A stretch of 64,000 bases of DNA from Bacteroidales bacterium. Lineage in GTDB: Bacteria > Bacteroidota > Bacteroidia > Bacteroidales > WCHB1-69. The notes under the pieces are model-generated. The model searched no databases, was not told the origin of the DNA, and was given only the letters and a program-made list of their open reading frames with translations. Made by a program: the position numbers and the translations under genes. The stretch spans positions 124,001 through 188,000 of the forward strand of contig JAFXTS010000025.1 of assembly GCA_017535665.1 (NCBI GenBank), in the 5' to 3' direction. Below are positions 10,395-19,100 of this stretch, one piece after another (within the stretch, counting starts at the first letter, position 1; every line of letters begins with the position of its first letter).

Positions 10395-12296
10395 ATGCCC
10401 ATCCGTCTATACATCAAGCATTTTCTCAAATCGCTCGGCATTGTCAGCAGCATCTGGATATTGCTGGTGGATGCCCTTTGCATTTTTGGAGCCACGCTCT
10501 TTGCCATGCTGCTCCGCTCCGACTTTCTACTCTATACCAAAGCCAACTTCAGCACTACAGAATACGTTTCTATTCCCATACTCATCACCCTCTTACGTAT
10601 TCTTTTCTTCTTGATTTTCAAGACTTACAAAAGCATTGTACGCTATACCAACACCACCGATATTTTCCGTATTTTGTTAGCTAACCTGGCAGGTTCGGCG
10701 GCACTGATGGCTCTCAACTTTATCTCTCGCGGTCTCATCAGTCATTACATCGTACCCATTTCCGTGGTGGTAATGGAATTTACGTTCACCACGCTCATCA
10801 TGGTATTTTACCGACTGACTTTCAAGGTGTTGTATCTTGAAACCATCAACCCTGCCCGTAAAAAACGCGATGTGGTGATTGTAGGAGCAGGTGCATCGGG
10901 CGTCATCACCAAGCGTGCCCTCGACCGCGACATCCGCACCAAATACAATGTGTTGGCATTTTTCGACAAAGACGCCAACAAGATTGGCAAAAAGATTGAG
11001 AATGTGAATGTTTACGATGCCCTTTCGATGACAGAGTTTCTTGAGCATCACAACATCAACTTCCTGATTGTGGCTATCCAGAACATGCCGCCCTCCCAGC
11101 TGAACGAAATTACGGAGATCGGCTTGCAGCACAATGCCAAGGTGTTGGTGGTACCGCCCGTGAAAAAATGGATCAACGGCGAGCTGAGTTTCAAGCAGAT
11201 TAAGAAGGTAAAGATTGAAGACCTGTTGGAACGCGGAGAGATTGTTCTTGATACACATCTGATAACCAGGGATTTGTGCGGAAAAACCATTTTGATTACG
11301 GGAGCTGCGGGTTCCATTGGCAGCGAGATTGTGCGCCAGGTGATGAAATACCAGTACAAGCGTCTGATTCTGGTGGACAATGCCGAAACACCCGTCTTTT
11401 ATCTTCGCAACGAATGCTATACCACCAACGGACTGCGTGACATTGACATACAGATTGTAGATATCCGCGATGTGGTGAAGATGGAGGAGATTATTTCGCA
11501 AGAAAAACCCGACCTCATCTACCATGCCGCCGCCTACAAACATGTGCCCATGATGGAGGAGAATCCGAGCGCGTCGGTGAAGAACAACGTGCAGGGCACC
11601 AAGATTTTAGCCGATTTGGCCGTAAAATATGGGGTGAAGAAATTCGTGATGGTATCGACCGACAAGGCCGTCAACCCCACCAATGTGATGGGCTGCAGCA
11701 AACGAATTGCCGAAATTTATGTGCAGTCGCTGAATTTCGAGCAAGACACCACCAAGTTCATCACCACCCGTTTCGGCAACGTATTAGGCACCAACGGATC
11801 TGTCATTCCGATTTTCAAAAAACAGATTGAAAATGGCGGTCCTGTCACCGTTACCGACCGCGAGATCACCCGTTTCTTCATGACCATTCCGGAGGCCTGC
11901 CAGCTGGTGATCAACGCAGGCGCTATGGGCAACGGCGGCGAGATCTTCATCTTCGACATGGGACAGCCCGTGCGCATCTACGACCTCGCCGTGAAGATGA
12001 TCCGCCTTTCGGGCCTCACCCTCGGCAAGGATATCCAAATCACCTTCACGGGGTTACGACCGGGCGAAAAGCTCTACGAGGAGCTGCTGGCCAACAAGGA
12101 GAACACCACCGAGACCCCCAACCCGAAAATCATGATTGCGAAAGTGCGCACCTACGATTACAAGGAGGTGTCGAAAGAGATTGACGAGCTCATCGCCTTA
12201 AAAGACAACACCGACTTTGCCATTGTGAAGAAGATGAAGGATATCGTGCCCGAGTACATCAGCAAGAATTCCGTTTTTGAGGCGCTGAATCAGTAA
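10395..12296 (+). CDS. Membrane-bound nucleotide-sugar 4,6-dehydratase/epimerase (CapD/WbpM/FlaA1 family)
   Basis: This 633-residue inner-membrane enzyme has four to five N-terminal helices (residues 15-140), a CoA-binding-like Rossmann segment (VIVGAGASGV, about 161-170) and a second NAD-binding domain (LITGAAGSIGSE, about 299-311). The active-site region STDKAVNPTNVMGCSKR sits near residues 421-437. Relatives convert UDP-GlcNAc to a 4-keto-6-deoxy sugar, the first step to rare amino-sugars in capsule, O-antigen or glycoprotein glycans. In this phylum such enzymes also feed O-glycosylation of surface proteins. It stands alone 64 bases after mtaB, without other sugar genes beside it. Confidence 0.9.
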   Translation: MPIRLYIKHFLKSLGIVSSIWILLVDALCIFGATLFAMLLRSDFLLYTKANFSTTEYVSIPILITLLRILFFLIFKTYKSIVRYTNTTDIFRILLANLAGSAALMALNFISRGLISHYIVPISVVVMEFTFTTLIMVFYRLTFKVLYLETINPARKKRDVVIVGAGASGVITKRALDRDIRTKYNVLAFFDKDANKIGKKIENVNVYDALSMTEFLEHHNINFLIVAIQNMPPSQLNEITEIGLQHNAKVLVVPPVKKWINGELSFKQIKKVKIEDLLERGEIVLDTHLITRDLCGKTILITGAAGSIGSEIVRQVMKYQYKRLILVDNAETPVFYLRNECYTTNGLRDIDIQIVDIRDVVKMEEIISQEKPDLIYHAAAYKHVPMMEENPSASVKNNVQGTKILADLAVKYGVKKFVMVSTDKAVNPTNVMGCSKRIAEIYVQSLNFEQDTTKFITTRFGNVLGTNGSVIPIFKKQIENGGPVTVTDREITRFFMTIPEACQLVINAGAMGNGGEIFIFDMGQPVRIYDLAVKMIRLSGLTLGKDIQITFTGLRPGEKLYEELLANKENTTETPNPKIMIAKVRTYDYKEVSKEIDELIALKDNTDFAIVKKMKDIVPEYISKNSVFEALNQ

Positions 12297-12363
12297 TTAC
12301 ACATCCCTTTTATCATTTTCACAAAAAACATTAACGAACAGTACAATCGTTCAGTTTTTTTTG

Positions 12364-12371
12364 TACTTTTG
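12364..12371 (+). promoter_or_regulatory. -7 promoter element before the secreted FISUMP-like gene
   Basis: TACTTTTG matches TAnnTTTG, 25 bases before the ATG at 12397. Confidence 0.6.
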
Positions 12372-12396
12372 CTTCGTCAAAAAAATCCCATCAATA

Positions 12397-12861
12397 ATGA
12401 AAAAAATCCTCTTTGTAATTACATTGTGCCTTTCGGCACTCACCATCCATGCCCAAAAATACGTTGATCTTGGACTTCCAAGCGGCACGCTGTGGATGGA
12501 CCAAAACGAGGAGGGCGGATTGAATGGCCTTTTCACCTACGAACAAGCCCTGCTTGATTTCGGGAACCAATTACCTACCCGCACACAATTCCAAGAATTG
12601 ATAGATAATTGCCAGTGGAAATGGACCGGTAAAGGCTATCAGGTTACTGGCACTAACGGCAATTCCATCTTTTTCCCAGCCTTAGGTTTCTACCTCTGCG
12701 ATGGCACACTGGAGAGTTTTGGAACATACGGCGGTTATTGGTCATCAACCCCTGGTGATGTTGAGACGGCATGGGCGCTCTACGGCTCTTCTGGCCGTTA
12801 TGGACAGGGAGCAGTCAAACGCTGTAGCGGACGCTCTGTACGATTGGTAAAGATTCAGTAA
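12397..12861 (+). CDS. Secreted stand-alone FISUMP/DUF1566-type domain protein
   Basis: The ATG at 12397 gives a clear signal peptide (MKKILFVITLCLSALTIHAQ); the open frame further upstream crosses the promoter. The 154-residue product opens with YVDLGLPSGTLW. It continues LPTRTQFQELIDNCQW, FFPALGFY, GGYWSSTP and ends GRSVRLV, the typical order of the Fibrobacter-succinogenes major-paralogous-type fold. Such domains are abundant on secreted Bacteroidetes proteins and may bind ligands. A longer domain of the same kind forms the C-terminal tip of the fibre protein encoded at 16198-20832. It has no T9SS sorting domain, so export may end in the periplasm. Confidence 0.75.
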   Translation: MKKILFVITLCLSALTIHAQKYVDLGLPSGTLWMDQNEEGGLNGLFTYEQALLDFGNQLPTRTQFQELIDNCQWKWTGKGYQVTGTNGNSIFFPALGFYLCDGTLESFGTYGGYWSSTPGDVETAWALYGSSGRYGQGAVKRCSGRSVRLVKIQ

Positions 12862-12870
12862 TTACCATTC

Positions 12871-13968
12871 ATGAAAAAGATAGTTTTATTCGCCTCCCTA
12901 CTATTATCTACGCTTGTCGTCAATGCCCAGATTCCGCCTGTGAGTCCGGCGGCCTGTGCGGAATGCGGCGCCCAAAACGGCGAACCTCATAAATCGTGGT
13001 GCCCCTATGCCCCCCAACAAGAGCCGGAAGCCGAACCCGAACACTACTCCGACCCGGTCACACCACCTGCCCCCAAGCCAGCTGCACCGTCCGCCTCGCA
13101 CTACACTGCCCCCGCCACGGCACCTGCCACTCAGGAAACCAAGCCCGATTTCTCCACGCTGCCCCATCCCCAAGTGCAGGACCGACCGCTTTTTTCTGGC
13201 ATCAACGAACATAACCTCACGGTTGCGCCCACCGAACTAACCTCTCACACCCAGTGGGGCGAAGTGGATTTAAAAGACATCGGCTCATTCACTTACGACA
13301 TCTGCCGTTACACCAATTTCAACAATACTGCCGTGGTGTTGGGCCACACCCAACCCAATGGCATAGTGGAGTGGATGATTCTCCAAAAATTCCCATACGG
13401 GTACTATAATCAGAATAATTTTATCCAACCCAAAAAGGAAGGGGTTCGCATTGTGAACATCCATCTGGAGGCCGAGGGCAGATTTATTTTTGTGGACTAC
13501 AGCGATGGTACGAATCGTGTTTTCGACTCATGGGGAAATATGCTCTTTGTTGCTGAAAATAATGAAGTTCGGTTGCTGAATTTCAAAGATGGGGAGCGAT
13601 ATTTTTTTGAAGTGCGGGATAGAGAGACATCGAAATATCTGTTATGGACGGCGGAACAGAGAGAGACTGAGCTCATCGGAATTTCCACAAAAGAAATCCA
13701 ATACCTCAACAATGCGTTTATCACCTTTGACTATCATTACAACATCAAAGATTTTAATGGGAACTCTTTAACGCTCAATATGGATGGGCGCAGCATCATG
13801 TTCTTTGATGACGTGACGGTTTGTCAAATTGATATGAAACCTTTTTATATTGTAGAGGTTAAAGATTGGAACACATCGAAATACACCCTCGTATCATCAG
13901 ATCTAAAGCAGTATGGAGGGTGGTATGCTACTACGGAAGAGATGCTGCGACACGCTTGGGGCTATTGA
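12871..13968 (+). CDS. Secreted protein with Cys motif and Pro-rich linker, unknown function
   Basis: This 365-residue protein has a signal peptide (MKKIVLFASLLLSTLVVNAQ) and a short cysteine cluster (CAECGAQNGEPHKSWCPY, about residues 34-51) that could bind a metal. A proline/alanine-rich linker follows (about 52-110), then a beta-rich domain of about 250 residues with repeated R(E)TSKYLLW / NTSKYTLV-like strands. I do not recognise the family. It starts 9 bases after the FISUMP-like gene and is probably co-transcribed with it. The linker region is much more GC-rich than the rest. Confidence 0.65.
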   Translation: MKKIVLFASLLLSTLVVNAQIPPVSPAACAECGAQNGEPHKSWCPYAPQQEPEAEPEHYSDPVTPPAPKPAAPSASHYTAPATAPATQETKPDFSTLPHPQVQDRPLFSGINEHNLTVAPTELTSHTQWGEVDLKDIGSFTYDICRYTNFNNTAVVLGHTQPNGIVEWMILQKFPYGYYNQNNFIQPKKEGVRIVNIHLEAEGRFIFVDYSDGTNRVFDSWGNMLFVAENNEVRLLNFKDGERYFFEVRDRETSKYLLWTAEQRETELIGISTKEIQYLNNAFITFDYHYNIKDFNGNSLTLNMDGRSIMFFDDVTVCQIDMKPFYIVEVKDWNTSKYTLVSSDLKQYGGWYATTEEMLRHAWGY

Positions 13969-14146
13969 TAAAAGGAGACATGACCACAGATGGTGATGCT
14001 ACAGTCATAATTTTGTCAAAAATTTCCTAAAACCAATAACCAGATTTTGGCAGGAGCTGCCCGAATATTATCTATCTATTTGATTGAAAACAAAATACAA
14101 TTTCAAATTATTTTTCAATCAGTTGAAAGGATGATAGTTTTTTTTC

Positions 14147-14154
14147 TATCTTTG
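14147..14154 (+). promoter_or_regulatory. -7 promoter element before the orphan hicB
   Basis: TATCTTTG matches TAnnTTTG and lies 20 bases before the ATG at 14175. It leaves no room for a hicA gene in between. Confidence 0.65.
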
Positions 14155-14174
14155 CATTGCTAAATATGCGATGA

Positions 14175-14564
14175 ATGGAAAGAATCAAAGCAATCATAGA
14201 AGTGGGGCGCGACGGCATGGTAGCCATACACGCACGAAGCGAAATGCACAAGTGCATGTTTTTGGGGTGTGGAAATACCGAGCAAGATGCAAAGGAGGAT
14301 TTTTTTGAATGTTACACCGAGATGAAGGAATTAGAGGAATTGCCTGAATTTGAGTTTGAATTTGCCTATGATACCGCAAGTTTCTTGCGATACTACAGCA
14401 ACACGATCACGCTAACAGGCCTGCAAAAAATCACCGGCATCAACAGCAAGCAACTGAGCCACTATGTGACTGGCCACCGGAAGCCATCTCCCAAGACCGT
14501 ACAACGCATACGGGAGGGTGTCAGCCAATTCGCCGAGACGCTCAGCCGTACACGGTTGATTTGA
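14175..14564 (+). CDS. HicB-family antitoxin-like protein, orphan
   Basis: This 129-residue protein has an N-terminal HicB-like fold (KAIIEVGRDGMVAIHARSE), an acidic linker and a C-terminal HTH (about residues 75-125: LTGLQKITGINSKQLSHYV, then HRKPSPKTVQRI). It is clearly a paralogue of the HicB at 22093-22503: the HTH halves align almost throughout, including the FxxYYS and ITGIN...QL..Y..G..KP segments. Unlike that copy it has no HicA before it; its promoter is directly upstream. It could be a solitary regulator or an antidote to the toxin encoded at 21886. A GC-rich hairpin cluster follows. Confidence 0.8.
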   Translation: MERIKAIIEVGRDGMVAIHARSEMHKCMFLGCGNTEQDAKEDFFECYTEMKELEELPEFEFEFAYDTASFLRYYSNTITLTGLQKITGINSKQLSHYVTGHRKPSPKTVQRIREGVSQFAETLSRTRLI

Positions 14565-14623
14565 CCTTTCGCGTAACGATAGGGACCGTGAATGGAGAGG
14601 ATGTGGGCGAAAATGTTAGGAGG

Positions 14624-14988
14624 TTCCGTTGCTGCGCTACGCTTGCAACGGAATGGTGGGGCAACGCAATCAATATCAAGGGGTTGAGGGGCGGCGAAGC
14701 CGCCCCTCAACCCCAATTTCCCCCTTGGGCACCGCACCATTCCGCCGGCCGCAGGCTGGCGGAATCTCCCCCGCACACCTGACGGCGTGCGATGATGACA
14801 TCGCGACCATTCCGGTTCTACCGGTTCCTGCACCCCTGGCGGGGTGCAACGGCGCGGCGACGGTGTGCGTGGATGATACCCCCAGCCAGCGGGCAGTCCG
14901 CCAGTACTGCCGGTATCGGTAGCACCGGTGCGGATGTACCCGCCGGGCGGTTCCAGACGGAGGGATGTTCGCAGGCCGCAGGCCTGCG
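14624..14988. repeat. Cluster of GC-rich palindromes between hicB-like gene and 15132
   Basis: At least six hairpins lie in 365 bases: TTCCGTTGC/GCAACGGAA (14624-14653); a perfect 16-bp stem with GAA loop (14680-14714); ATTCCGCC/GGCGGAAT with inner GCC/GGC (14739-14765); GCGATG/CATCGC (14789-14804); TGCACCCC/GGGGTGCA (14829-14848); and CGCAGGCC/GGCCTGCG with GCA loop (14970-14988). No credible gene is present. The rest of 14565-15130 holds weaker pairs and then AT-rich DNA. The composition is far more GC-rich than either neighbour. I read it as nested REP-like or MITE-like elements. Confidence 0.7.
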
Positions 14989-15131
14989 GGGGGAAGGGAA
15001 TGACCGCGAATTGCGCAAATGAGAATACTTAGCGAGTGTTTTGTGAACAATTAATAGAAATAGATGACGGAAGTATGTGGTCTTCCATAAACATTGCAAT
15101 GCTGCCAATGATTTCTTTGGGAGACATTTAT

Positions 15132-15773
15132 TTATACATTTGGCTGTTTTTTCTTTTTGTTAACGGATTGGATACTTTCCCCTCTTTTTTTCAATTCAAT
15201 TAAGATAGGATTCAACAATTCATCAATCAATTGACATACTTCCTTGATGGTATTGAGTTGCATAGTCCTCTCTTGCTGTTGCATACAATTACTATACGCT
15301 TCAATTATAGGATATTTATCCCTTATTTTGTAGATTTTCAGTAATTCTTTCCTATTAAGAATGTCCTTATATAAGAAACAATCATTCAACCGTTTAGATA
15401 ATTTTTCGCGAAACATATAATACACATCATCTGTGAAGTATTCATAATTCGCAAAAGGGCCAATAACTTGTTCGGTTTCCAAGTCGCAAACTACATCGCG
15501 CAGATTTGTGAACACATCTCTGATTTCAAAGATTCTGCGTTTGCGTTCCTCTCGGTTCTTTTGGATAACAGTAAGATAGTAAACAAACAAACCTGACAGA
15601 TAGCCCACTGCCAAATTTTCAAAAACAAGGTTCAGATTTCTTGTACACTCATTGTCCAAAATGCTGAAAGGTATTCTGATAATTGGGAACACCGCTGATA
15701 CTAAAATGTACAAGGATATAACTTTGAATCCCCTCAAAATGAATTGATTACAATTTCTTTCTGAATTATTCAT
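15132..15773 (-). CDS. Predicted two-helix membrane protein with cytoplasmic helical domain
   Basis: This 213-residue protein has two membrane segments (about residues 18-38 and 52-70), a basic cluster (KNREERKRRIF) and a long helical C-terminal part rich in charged residues that ends in a poly-lysine tail. No family is recognised. It lies 8 bases downstream of the gene at 15782 on the same strand, so the two are probably co-transcribed. Low GC and isolated phylogeny-free features suggest accessory DNA between a hairpin cluster and the fibre locus. Confidence 0.6.
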   Translation of the reverse strand: MNNSERNCNQFILRGFKVISLYILVSAVFPIIRIPFSILDNECTRNLNLVFENLAVGYLSGLFVYYLTVIQKNREERKRRIFEIRDVFTNLRDVVCDLETEQVIGPFANYEYFTDDVYYMFREKLSKRLNDCFLYKDILNRKELLKIYKIRDKYPIIEAYSNCMQQQERTMQLNTIKEVCQLIDELLNPILIELKKRGESIQSVNKKKKQPNV

Positions 15774-15781
15774 TTTAACGA

Positions 15782-16117
15782 TTATTTAATAATTATTTTA
15801 TTGTCTTCGATTTTAAACTTATCAATGTACTCTTCTGCAAATGCAATTGTTCCACTTCCAGTCCTTGTTTTGGAAAACTCCGTTAGAGGTACTGAAAATT
15901 CCGCATACTCTCCTGTTCTGTAATCAGCCATTCCCATATCAATATTGGTCGATTGTTCTTCAATAGCTGTTCCGATAAACTCAAAGTAGTATAATTCCCT
16001 TTCGATTTTATCAAACACCCAAAATGACATATCAGACACACGGATAATGAGGGTCTTGTCTCCATTGTTCTCATTGTTTAATTGTTCTTTAACTTCTTCG
16101 ATAACAGTTTTACTCAT
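15782..16117 (-). CDS. Small soluble protein of unknown function
   Basis: This 111-residue protein starts MSKTVIEEVKEQL. It is acidic and has alternating strands and turns (DKTLIIRVSDMSFWVFDKI, ELYYFEFIGTAIEE). It has no signal peptide or membrane helix. No family is recognised. It is encoded upstream of, and likely with, the membrane protein at 15132. It follows the fibre gene (stop at 16198) on the same strand after about 80 bases, so read-through from the fibre transcript is possible. Confidence 0.55.
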   Translation of the reverse strand: MSKTVIEEVKEQLNNENNGDKTLIIRVSDMSFWVFDKIERELYYFEFIGTAIEEQSTNIDMGMADYRTGEYAEFSVPLTEFSKTRTGSGTIAFAEEYIDKFKIEDNKIIIK

Positions 16118-16197
16118 AATGATTTTTTTATCTTATTTCCGCCTACTCTCTTACAGGATTTTCGGCTTCCTCCGATGGTAAATATTGAATGTTATTT

Positions 16198-19100
16198 CTA
16201 ATCGCGGACACAACGCACTGAATAGCCTTGGTACTTATACCCGTTGTAGCGGCCTACTCCTGCCTTTTGGTAGAAGAGGATGCGGTACCAGGCGTGTGTA
16301 CTACTACCCTGGGTGGCACTCCAGAAGTAGGCATAGTTGCCGACTGTCCCCCCGTTGGTGCTACGACCAGCAGGAAGCGCACTGAAACCAGATGAATTGC
16401 GCTCTACGGCAGAAGTGTTGCCAGCTGAATTGGAGGATGGAATGGAGGTGTTGTAAGATGTCCAGCCCGTGTTTCCACAAAGTCGGGCGGCAATAGTGCC
16501 CCTATATTGTCCCTCGTCAGCATCGCTCTGGCTCATACCCACCACTATCTCCATCTGCTTCCACTCCGCATCGCTCGGCACATGCCACCCTGTGGGGCAG
16601 ATGCCCTGCACCCCGCTGGGATTGGCGCTGGAGGATGATGAGTTGCGCATCACTGCTTTCCAATTGTACAAGAGCCCGTAGGTGGCTTTGTTGGAGGAAC
16701 TACCATTCGGATAGTACCAGTAAGCAGTTGTAGTATTTTGAGTGGTGGAGCTACTTCCTTGGAAAATGGAGGTACCATCGGCATATTTGGTGGTTTTCAG
16801 ATTCTGCTTCATCCAGCACTGGGTACCGATGAGAACTGTGTTGTAGGTATTGCCATCACGGTCGGTAATGGTGGAAATACCACATGTCCAAGTATTGAAG
16901 GAACACTGTTCTCCGTATCCAGTTCCGGTACTATTAGTGGCATAGGCACGCACATAATAGGTGGTACCAGAAGAAAGTCCGGTAATTGAAGAGGTAAAAC
17001 TGCCAATGCCGCTTCCATCGGTAGTGTGAGCATCGGCAAGGGTAGGATTCTGGCTCGTACTCCAGCATACGCCACATGCGGTTACTTCAGAACCATTGGA
17101 AGAAGTTACGTTGCCGCCACATATTGCATTTGTCTCATTTATTGAACTTATTGCTGCCGTGCTGACGTATGGAACCTCATTGGAAGTCACAAAGTCCAAT
17201 ACATTTCCGTAACCTGTGCCTTCACTATTCGTGGCGTAGGCACGCACATAATAAGTGGTGGCAGGAGTCAGGCCTGACATGTTGATGTCATAATTTGCCG
17301 AACCGAGTTCTGCGGTAATTGTGTTGTCTGCCGTGGTCGGGTTTCCTGTCGTGTTCCAGCAGATTCCTTGCACGGTCACATCGGCTCCGTGGTCGTCGGA
17401 GACACTGCAACTGATGATAGCTGAAGTTGCGCTCGTGACATTCACATAATTAGTTGTCATAGACGGAACATCGAACGTGGTAAATGAAATTTGTGGGCCA
17501 TAACCAGTGCCATTTTCATTCACTGCAAATGCTCGTACATAGTAGGTGGTAGCGGGAATGAGTGATGTTAGTGAGGAAACGAAGTCCCCGACGCCATTTC
17601 CATCAGAGGTATGGCTGTCAGCAATTGTAGGTGATCCGATCGTATTCCAGCATACGCCCCGTTCCGTTACGGCTGATGCTGAAGACACAACGGTTCCACC
17701 AGATAGGGCAGAAGTGCTGTTGATGTTTGAAGCGGATTCCGTATTCAGCACGGGCAATGTGAGTTGCTGCTCCAATGCTGCTATTCTATCAAGCAATTCC
17801 TGAATAGTAGATGTGGTAATATCCTCCAAAGAATCTCGTGTCAAATACCCCGCATCATTGCTGAATGTGGAGACATTTTCAGGTACATCGGTCAAGTCAT
17901 TATAACTTCCACTGAATCCGGCGGGGAGCTTGGCGAAACTGCCGCCCGTGAGATAGATGGTGTCGTTGCTGATGCTCAACACCTGCTGCTCGGTGTAAGA
18001 GGTGAGGTAGTGGGCATCGTTCTCGAAAGCGGAAACCTGCGTGGGAATGGTCGGGATAGCGGGAATCGAATCCATTGTAATGTAGCCCGCATCGTTGGCA
18101 AAGGAACTCACATTGGTGGGAACAGTCGGAATGGCAGGAATGGAATCCATCGTGATGTAACCTGCATCGTTGGTGAAAGCGGAGACATTCTCGGGAACGG
18201 TCGGAATAATGGGCTTATTCATAATTTGCGCAGCACCGCTGGTAGCGTTCCAGTCGGCATTCACCTGAGCTGGCACGTCAGCAGAAGTGATGAATCCAGA
18301 GTTGTTGGTCAGTTCCCCTGTCGTGGTCGGAATCACGGGTCTGTTAATCAAGTCGTTGTAATCCTTATCCCAAGCGTTGAACTGCGGATCGGTTTCAGTG
18401 TAAGAAGTGAGGTAGTGCGCATCGTTCTCAAATGCAGAAACCTGCGTGGGAACTGTCGGAATCGCAGGAATGGAATCCATGGTAATGTAACCAGCATCAT
18501 TGGTGAAGGCAGACACGTTGGTCGGGATGTCAGTGGTTGTCACGTAGTTATTGGTAATCAAATCGTTTTGCGTGATATAGTTCTCGGTGGTGAGCATGCT
18601 TTCGGTAACATATCCAGCATCGTTGGTGAAAGCGGAAACATTAGTCGGAATGGTCGGTACAGAGTCCATTGTGATGTAACCGGCGTCATTGGTGAAGGCA
18701 GACACGTTGGTCGGGATGTCGGCGGTCGTGATGTAGTTGTTGGTAATCAAATCATTTTGTGTGATGTAGTTCTCGGTGGTCAGCATACTTTCGGTAACGT
18801 AACCGGCATCGTTGGTGAAAGCGGAGACATTGGTCGGAATTGTGGGGATAGAGTCCATGGTAATGTATCCGGCGTCATTAGTGAAAGCAGACACGTTGGT
18901 TGGAATCTGCGGAATTTGCGGTCTGTTAATCAGGTCGTTGTAGTCCTTGTCCCAAGCATTGAACTGCGGGTCGGTTTCGGTGTAGGAGGTGAGGTAGCCA
19001 GCATCGTTGGTAAAGGCACTCACGTTAGTCGGGACAGTGGGGACAGCGTCCATTGTGATGTATCCGGCATCGTTGTTAAATGCAGACACATTCGTGGGAA

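Noticed and set aside
14565..15130. tRNA or rRNA gene in the GC-rich gap
   Set aside because: Hairpins are present, but no cloverleaf with T-loop GTTCRA or anticodon arm could be assembled.
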